Assembly: GCA_010279815.1 (NCBI GenBank) | Contig: QEOQ01000533.1 | Coordinates: 300,778-364,777 of the forward strand | Length of the DNA stretch: 64,000 nt | Direction: 5' to 3' | From: Brachionus plicatilis | Lineage: Eukaryota > Rotifera > Eurotatoria > Ploima > Brachionidae | Shown here: positions 57,408 to 64,000 of the stretch, piece after piece | Numbering within the stretch: position 1 is the stretch's first letter | How the letters are laid out: every line of letters begins with the position of its first letter | Position numbers and translations under genes: made by a program | Notes under the pieces: model-generated | The model's input: the letters and a program-made list of their open reading frames with translations, nothing else | Databases searched by the model: none | What the model was told of the DNA's origin: nothing

Positions 57408-59030
57408 TTAAACAAATAAAAAATCTATGAATTGAACTTTTTAATTTAAACATTTTTCAAAAACATCAATAAATTCTGGCTTTCAATCTGGTCCCAATTG
57501 AAGCTATTAAAATATCTTTAATTTTATTAGATAGTTTTAGCTCGAGTAGTGATTTATTTGGCTGGTATTACAATTTTCTCAAGGAATTATAATAGAATAG
57601 CACTTCATCAATTTGTAAATTTTGTTTTCGAAATTATCTATTTTTCTTTTGAATCCTAAAAATAAAGAGCTGAATATTCTGAAAAAAACATTTTATTTCA
57701 CTTTGTAGTGAGTCAAAGTAATGTAGGGAGTTTAAAGTTCTTTTTTACTTCTTTTACATATTTTGGGCCTTCATTCCGGATTTGAGGATAGCCAGTTTAA
57801 ATTAAGTCTTTAAAGACTAGAAGTACAAAGCGTGTCTTAATAATTCAAAAAAGATTCTATTGCTAAACATTATATGCCCAAATTTTTTAAATTGATTTTT
57901 TTTTTGGTCTTTAATTTTCATGCTATCAATTTTTTTGCTATCAAAATATATTTTATAAAATAAGAGTGGTCTTGGACGGGACCTCCCATTTTTTGTTACC
58001 AATTCAATTTAGCTCATTTGATGACCAACAGTGGTCACCTGTTTGTGACCCGTGCAGTAGGTGACCGATGTTTTAAAAAATATTTTTATAATGACCAATT
58101 GGTCAATTATGTGAGCTCGTACATCATTAAGTGACCACTAATATTATTTATGTTATCAATAAATTTTGTTTTAATTATATTAAAATTTTAATTAATCTAA
58201 TCTTTAAATTTTTCTATTAAAGTTTTTAACATAATTCTTTGAAATATTTTTCTACAAAATTTTATTTTTTAAGTCTTGTTTAATTTTATTAATTTACTAT
58301 TAATTAGTTTTTCGATGAATTGATACATCATCAATAATACAATTAAGCAATATTTTACAAAAATTTCAGAAAAATTCGCCTCAAATGTTTAGGTAAAAAT
58401 GGCAAACAAACTTTTAGCAAATTTTGAATTAATAAAATAACCCAAATTGTTTTTAAATTTTTTAAAAATATACATTTATATTTAAAAAACTTGATTTTAT
58501 TTTCAAAAATAAAAATTAACAAAAGATGGCTTTATTTGATTTTAAAATCAAGGGTCATATTTGAACACTTTTGATTTATTCAAGTTGATGCATTTATTTT
58601 GAACATGTTGTTTTATAAGTCAATTGAAAAAAAATATTCAACTAACCCAACTTGACTCATAAAAATTACAATTTTTAATTTTAAACGCAAAAAAATCTAT
58701 TCTCAACTGAAAATAATTTGAGGTCGAATTTTAAAAATAAAAAATCTTCTTGAATTCAAGATTTTTCTGAACCAGTTACTAATTTGCATCGAAAATAGCT
58801 AAAATGAGCATTTAAAACAAATTATTCACATTTGAATCAAAATTTATTTTTTATTTAGATAAAAAAATTTGATAAGATAAATTAAATGATTAATTTAAAA
58901 AAGATAAAAATCAAATTTATTTTAAAAAATTATCTTTAACTCAAAAAAAAATATTAAATTTCATTTCAAAATTACGCATCTCAAATTATAAGTTCAAAAA
59001 AATTTTTTTTAATTCAGAACTAATTAAAAG
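57408..59030. other. AT-rich upstream flank of the astacin gene
   Basis: No gene recognised. Bases 58020-58140 hold several GTGACC/GGTCAC words (ATGACCAACAGTGGTCACCT, TGACCAATTGGTCA), a small palindromic cluster. Confidence 0.4.
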
Positions 59031-62000
59031 ATGAACATTTTTTATATTTACCAAGTTTTGCTTATCTGCACAATTGCTTCAGCTCGTCCAAAGCGTTCAC
59101 CAGTAGGTCCACTTTGGCCGGACAGAAAAATACCATTCGCTTTCACGAACATAATTGAATTCGACTTCGAAGAGCGAGACCTCATCCGAGCCACTTTGAA
59201 AGAAATCCAAGAAAGCCTGAGTGTTGAGGGTGACAGATGTTTGGAATTTACTGAGAGAACTGACCAAAAGGATTACATTTTATTCACTGAAATGAATGGT
59301 TGTAGCAGTGGAATCGGATTTTTTCCTGGCAAAAATCAAATCAGTCTTACGGATGAATGCATGAACAAAGGAACTATCATACACGAAATAATGCATAGGT
59401 ATTTATTTTTATCTATATTTGATTTTTTTAATTGGCAAAAAAAACTCATATTTGATATCTTTTACAAAACTTCTCTGATCTAAATATTTTTTATTATTTT
59501 TTTGCTTTTCGAGGGCCGCATTTATTGCCGCTTAGAATTGATAAAAATTCATGTGACCATTTTTTGCTGACCAGTCATTTTCATTTATTTAAAACTTACT
59601 TTTCTCAAAAAAAAATATTTTTTATGAATTATATATTTTTAAATATATTTTAATTCCCCTCCTGTAAAAGATCAATTAACATTTTATTTATTAAAAATCA
59701 ATTAAAATTTGATAGAAATTTTGAAAATTGAGTTTTAATTTAAAAAAAGAAAAATTTAAAAATTTAAATCTTAAATTTGAAAGAAATCCATAAGGACATT
59801 TGAGGTAATTAGTGCCCTGTATGTTTATTTGGTTTCATTCCTTATTATTAAAAATTCATAATTCGATTAACTTATACTAGTCGATTATTAGATCGATTTT
59901 TAAAAAAGTGATTCAAGGAAAAAAGCTAGACAAAGAATTGGACAGCATCTTTTATAATATTTTTTAATATTTTTTTTTTCGTTTGACAGTGCTGCTACGA
60001 TACCATGAATTCACCATCTTTTAAGTAAATTATGGTAATCTAAAAAACGGCATTTATCAAAAAAAACGATAATTTTTGTTAATTTCCCATAATTATTGTA
60101 AAATTCGGTGAAAAAAAAAAATCCCCAAAAAAACCATTCATTAAAGAATTTTTTTTTTAAATTGTTTGAAAAGTAAAAAAAATAAGAATTTGATTGACTT
60201 TTTTGACCAAAATTAACGTAAATTTCGGTATAACATTGACAAAAATGGTAAAAAATCAACAAAAAAGGAAAAATTGATTTTCTTTTATTATATTAAATTT
60301 TTTTACACTTCAAGATATTTATATATTTGTTGTTTATCTGAACCAAGTTATAGCTCCTTCTGATTAAAATACAAATTACAAAATGAAGTTAAATAAAATA
60401 AAATAAAGATTAAAAAGAAGAGTAAAAAAGAAAAGAAAAAAGATTTAGTAAAATAAGTTATTCATTCAAGGTGTATTTTTACTGTTTGTTAAAATATCAA
60501 AAGTCTTAAAATTTAAAAGGCGGTAGCAAATCTATTTATTCATCATTATCGCCTGGAAAAGCGAAAAAAGCAGATAGTGTAAATTACTTGATGGAAGATT
60601 TATTTTTACATGAAAAAAGATATAAAATAAAAATCAATTTGAATAAAATGAATGATCAACAAAGAAAAATTATTTTTTACGAAAAATGTGTTGTTTCGCA
60701 TCTGGAGTTGTTTTTTGAATTCCATAATGAGTGTTAATTTTTAAGGATATGAAATACTTAACTAAATTAAAGTATAAAGAATATTTATTTAGTTAATTTC
60801 AATTAATTATTAAATTTCAAAAATTCATTTTTTTCTTAAGATACAAAAATATAAGAGTTAAATATGATTAGCTTTTTTCTAAGCATAATAATTATTGTAA
60901 CATAATAGGAAATTAGAAAAAATTTTAACTTTGTTAAAGAAAAATATTTTCTTACTTTTCAAAAATAGTTTAATGATTTTTGTTTTAAAAAAATAAAAAC
61001 TAAATATTCTACGTTTGATGTTATCTATTAAATTTTAATGTAATACGAAAAAATTAAAAAATTAATTTGAAACATCAAAGACTTTAAAAAATTAAATTCT
61101 ATTAGAATTTCTTAGTATTCTTTTGATATTTTGTAAATAAAAATTTTATTTTAATTTTTATTAAAGTGTAAAAAATTGAATCTTAAAAAATTAATTTTGT
61201 TAATTTTTAACCATTTTTATCAATAATTTACCGAAATTTACTTTAATTTTGGTCAATCAAATTTCAATTTTTTTACTTTTTCAAACAATTCAATAAAAAA
61301 ATTTTTTTCATGAAAATTGTTTTTTTTGGATAAATTTTGAATTTTTTTTTTACTGAATTTTACAATAATTAATTGGAAATTTACGAAAAATTCGGTTTTT
61401 TAGATTACTATATTTTACCTTAAACATGGTAAAATACTTTTAATTTACCATAATTTACGTAAAATATGGTGAATTCATGGTATCGTAGCAGTGGTGTATT
61501 TAAATTAATTTTATTTGATTGAAAATTAAAAAAAAAAAAAGAATTGGATTTGACCATGAGCATTCGCGCCAAGATCGAGATCAAAATGTTCAGGTGTTGT
61601 TTAAAAATGCAGTGAGCGAGGAAAATTTTAAAGTAAACGATATCAAATCGTTTGAAATAGACGCTCCGTATGACTTTCACAGCGTTATTCACTACAACTC
61701 AGACGCCCTACAAAACGACCATAAACCAACTTTGATCAGCAAGGTGCCAATTTTAATCTCGCAATCAAATGAAATATACCACCAAAGGAAATCGCTGACT
61801 CCAATAGATATTTTTAAAATTCAAAAGCTGTACAAATGCAAAACAATTACAATACCGGAGTTGATTAGTGACATGAGCCCTGAACGCATTGAGAAAATAA
61901 AAATTAGATTCAAAACTGAGGCCAATTTTAATGGAATCAGTCACCAGCTGGTCGACAACTATCTCAATCATTCGTTTGAAGTATGTGGACTTAACAGGTA

Positions 62001-62280
62001 CTGGCCAGTGGATTATCCGATAGTGAATAGCACTCATCGTTTGTACAAACTCATGTGTTTGAGGAAAAAAGAAATTGGAGAGGAATGCAGATTTAGTATT
62101 GAGTGTCAGGACGATTTGTCTGTGTGTGTGAGACCATTCTTTAAAAAGATCGGATATTGTCTTAGGACTGATAATAGCAAGATAAATGAAATTGGCCAAA
62201 CTGTGAATGATTCTCTGCTAAAATATGGAAAAGTTGTAAAAGATGCCTTGAGTATTTTGAAGAAAAAATTTTTTGGTTAA
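59031..62280 (+). CDS. astacin-family zinc metallopeptidase, two exons
   Basis: Exons 59031-59398 and 61542-62280, 368 residues. Signal peptide 1-18, then RPKR at 19-22, a furin-type site, and almost no propeptide before WPDRKIPFAF, the usual start of the catalytic domain. Four catalytic-domain Cys are present (DRCLEF, NGCSSG, DECMNK, KLYKC). The intron falls inside the zinc site: exon 1 ends HEIMHR, exon 2 continues IGFDHEHSRQDRD, giving a complete HExxHxxGxxHExxR with E119. The Met-turn is SVIHY (170-174): Ile172 replaces the near-invariant Met, while Tyr174 is kept. A C-terminal extension of about 150 residues ends with a Cys-rich patch (CLRKKEIGEECRFSIECQDD then CVRPFFKKIGYC). Likely secreted; substrate unknown. 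The ATG (AAAAGATGAAC) fits the signal peptide. AATAAA at 62318-62323 is a good polyadenylation signal. Confidence 0.9.
60325..60445. repeat. family-G repeat nested in element A
   Basis: TTTATCTGAACCAAGTTATAG then CTCCTTCTGATTAAAA (split), with tail AAATAAAATAAAATAAAG. It is absent at the homologous point of copy 1 (around 12955), so it inserted after this copy of A. Confidence 0.65.
60519..60737 (+). pseudogene. internal ORF remnant of family-A element, copy 2
   Basis: 72 codons to TAA at 60735: GGSKSIYSSLSPGKAKK, YLMEDLFLHEKRYKIKINLN, KMNDQQRKIIFYEKCVVSH. Same frame as copy 1; the last residues differ through a shift near 60705. No start codon. Confidence 0.45.
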
Positions 62281-62755
62281 ATGAAAATTTTGTAACACTT
62301 ATCTTTCTTTCATTTTTTTAATAAAATTTTTTAAATTTTAAATAATTATTGAATTGAGATTGGATCATCAAAACATAGAAGAGACAAAAAAAGTAGAGCT
62401 TCAAAAAAGTGGAAAAATAAAAACATTGTTAAGTTTCACTAGTTTTCTAAAATATGCAAACCAACCAAAATAATTTTTTTTTCATAAGAATATAATTTTG
62501 TTTATGATTTAAATAATCCAGATTTCAGCAAGAAAAAGAGAATAATATTGAGCATTTGATTGATTGTTATGTTGGTAATATTTAGCAACATTTTTAGATT
62601 TAAAAAATTTAAAAAAATATTTATTAATTTAAATCTAATTATTCAATTAATATACTTAATCAATTAACTATTTCTTTTAAAACGGCAACCGTTTGTGTAG
62701 GTGACAATAATGTTTGTATAATTTATTTCTTATTTGAATATTTATTGAAAAATAA
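62281..62755. other. 3' flank of the astacin gene
   Basis: Polyadenylation signal near 62318, then AT-rich DNA; nothing else recognised. Confidence 0.4.
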
Positions 62756-63600
62756 TAGCGTAAACTCTTGACCATTACTCTCGGAACTATGTCAAAATTT
62801 GGGTTTATTCTATGAAACTATGTTATAAAATTTCTTTGTTTTTTTTAGAATAAACTCTGATGTCTGACTTTAAACAAAGAGTAAGCATAAAAGTTTGATT
62901 CTTAGAATAATTTCGAATTCATTTTGTAATAAACTTAAAAAAACTTCCAAATTAAAAAAAATTAAAAATTAAACTTTATTCCAATTTTTGTATTTATTCT
63001 AAGAGTAAAAGTTAAATTCGATTAAAAATTAAGTTGAATTTAAAATTAAAAAATTCGATTTAAAAAAAACTGTATAAAAACATTTATTTTCTATTTTGTT
63101 TAATAATTTTAGCATTTTAATCACGAGGTAGCCTTTTTCTACCACGTTTCTTTCGTGTTAATTGATTTGAACAAGTTTCGATATTGGAAGTTGTTGAAAT
63201 TTGGGATTTGGCTTGGCTTATCTGAGGGTTCAATTTCCTAAGAGGGTTTAGATTAGTTGGCTGTTGTCTATTTGTATTTACGGTTTGAGTTGACACTAGT
63301 GAAACATATGTTTTTGGATCTATATCTAATTTTGAGTAATAATGCTGAATAAAATGGTTGGACGGATTAAAACTATTTGGGGGTTCATAATGTTAACTTC
63401 AAATTAACTTCTTCTAGGTTCTCATCGAAGTTATCTTCATCTGTGAAAACCATGATTGTTTCTTCTTCTTCCAAATTATCTACATAAGAATTCAACTTCA
63501 AGCTATGTGAGACTAAATCTTTCAAAGTGGAATGTAAGCAATCTTGACTTGTAATACCATATGAATCGAACGAAGACTAATGGGCAATTTACTGTTATTA
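62756..63600. mobile_element. family-L element, copy 2 (left end and coding part)
   Basis: Begins TA|GCGTAAACTCTTGACCAT, matching the left end of copy 1, and shares its long arm (ATGTCTGACTTTAAACAAAG). The right terminus is not within the window, or was lost. Confidence 0.7.
63117..63577 (-). pseudogene. family-L encoded protein, C-terminal part
   Basis: Minus strand: SFDSYGITSQDCLHSTLKDL, acidic EEEETIMVFTDEDNFDENLE, a frameshift near 63395, then SFNPSNHFIQHYYSKLDIDP, QPTNLNPLRKLNPQISQAKS, STTSNIETCSNQL and the basic end KKRGRKRLPRD with an AT-hook-like RGRKR. Stop at 63117. Probably the C-terminal tail of a transposase of a TA-inserting element; the catalytic domain is not visible. Confidence 0.6.
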
Positions 63601-63900
63601 TTCAACTTTTCAATTAATCGAATAATTGTATTTCTTTCTTCAACTTTCTCCAACTTTTTCAATTCTAATCCATAAAACTCATTCAATAAAATTATTCAAC
63701 TATTACAGTTATTCAACTTTCTTCAACTTTTCCAATTTTTATTAATATTAAAATTTTTTAATCCTTATCCAATTTTCGCGTTTTTTTGCATTGAAAATAC
63801 TAAAAAACGAGAAAACTTTACTGAGTGTTTATATCTTTTAAAAAAATCAATCACTAGACAATTAAATATTATAAATTTATTAAGCATTAAATAAGAACAC
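63600..63900. other. AT-rich tail, CAACTTT-rich
   Basis: Repeated TTCAACTTT / TTATTCAACTTT words at 63598-63740; no gene seen. Confidence 0.4.
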
Positions 63901-63920
63901 TTCCTATTTCTTTTTGCTGA

Positions 63921-63960
63921 ACCGAAATCCCTAAACCGGGGCTTCGCCCGGACCCCTTTG
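63921..63960. repeat. family-P GC-rich core, copy 2 (cut by window end)
   Basis: ATCCCTAAACCGGGGCTTCG then CCCGGACCCC is the complement of the core of the MITE at 10040-10276. It can fold as CCGGGGC-TTC-GCCCGG. The flanking TIRs are not in the window. Confidence 0.6.
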
Positions 63961-64000
63961 ATTTTATCTTAAATTTTGTTAAAATAAATCTTATTTTAAA

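Larger units (their letters stand above)
59992..61491. mobile_element. family-A element, copy 2, inside the astacin intron
   Basis: Ends CTGCTACGATACCATGAATT and complement AATTCATGGTATCGTAGCAG, a better-preserved TIR than copy 1. Length 1500 bp, uninterrupted by B but interrupted by a family-G repeat at 60325-60445 that copy 1 lacks. The TIR-adjacent ORFs are arm sequence. Confidence 0.85.
59399..61541. other. astacin intron with A-rich acceptor
   Basis: Donor AG|GTATTT at 59399; acceptor preceded by AAAAAAAAAAAAAG, with no pyrimidine tract. About 1.5 kb of the 2.1 kb is a family-A transposon that ends only about 50 bases before the acceptor. Confidence 0.75.

Noticed and set aside
61765..62199. 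144-codon minus-strand ORF across astacin exon 2
   Set aside because: The opposite strand encodes a clear astacin domain; this is its shadow.
1..64000. CRISPR array, prokaryotic operon or viral genome in the window
   Set aside because: No regularly spaced identical repeats with unique spacers, no ribosome-binding-site/operon layout and no viral gene set; the tandem repeats present have no spacers.

Overview
This is eukaryotic, almost certainly metazoan, nuclear DNA. It is extremely AT-rich (roughly three quarters A+T by eye), has spliced genes with GT-AG introns, and is crowded with decayed transposons. The proteins (a calsyntenin, an astacin metallopeptidase, a one-domain PAN/Apple secreted protein) are animal-like. 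The AT content, small secreted PAN protein and TE mixture would suit a monogonont rotifer such as Brachionus. That is inference, since no sequence here proves the taxon.

Host genes, all on the + strand: (1) a coiled-coil protein of unknown function whose large 3' exon ends at 3555; (2) a 97-residue secreted PAN/Apple protein (8018-8311); (3) the main gene, a complete seven-exon calsyntenin (23002-38613, 1025 codons by my splice model) with signal peptide, two cadherin repeats, a laminin-G-like domain, a transmembrane helix and two tryptophan-acidic kinesin-light-chain-binding motifs; (4) a two-exon astacin protease (59031-62280, 368 residues) with an intact zinc site but Ile in place of the Met-turn Met. 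Coding exons stand out from their surroundings by much higher G+C.

Mobile DNA fills most of the rest. There are LINE fragments at 1-1388, 6640-7740, 20.6 kb and 25.9-26.3 kb, the last ending in a TAC-repeat tail. MULE-type transposase remnants lie at 8.5-9.8 kb. A complete but broken piggyBac copy is bounded by TTAA at 43.2-45.7 kb. A Ty3/gypsy integrase relic lies at 48.1-49.7 kb and a likely gypsy LTR at 54.3-54.6 kb. A hAT element (49.8-54.2 kb) contains a Helitron helicase 3' fragment. Several families of short inverted-repeat elements (labelled A, B, C, D, I, K, L, M and P here) recur. Several nestings can be read directly: B inside A with a perfect 9-bp target duplication, C inside B with a 9-bp duplication, and SINE-like G inside A inside the astacin intron.

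Other structure includes a four-copy 41-bp GC-richer minisatellite about 0.8 kb upstream of calsyntenin, a ~193-bp satellite in calsyntenin intron 3, a 62-63-bp triplication against the acceptor of calsyntenin exon 6, a 30-bp x4 subterminal repeat in the hAT element, a ~660-bp dispersed duplication (39.3 and 54.8 kb), and a chromokinesin (KIF4-like) motor pseudogene fragment sandwiched between two ~215-bp direct repeats at 46.0-46.7 kb. I see no CRISPR, operon or prokaryotic system, no convincing tRNA or rRNA gene, and nothing I would call a new enzymatic system. The novelty is in the repeat families, the nested insertions and a few sequence oddities in the host genes.
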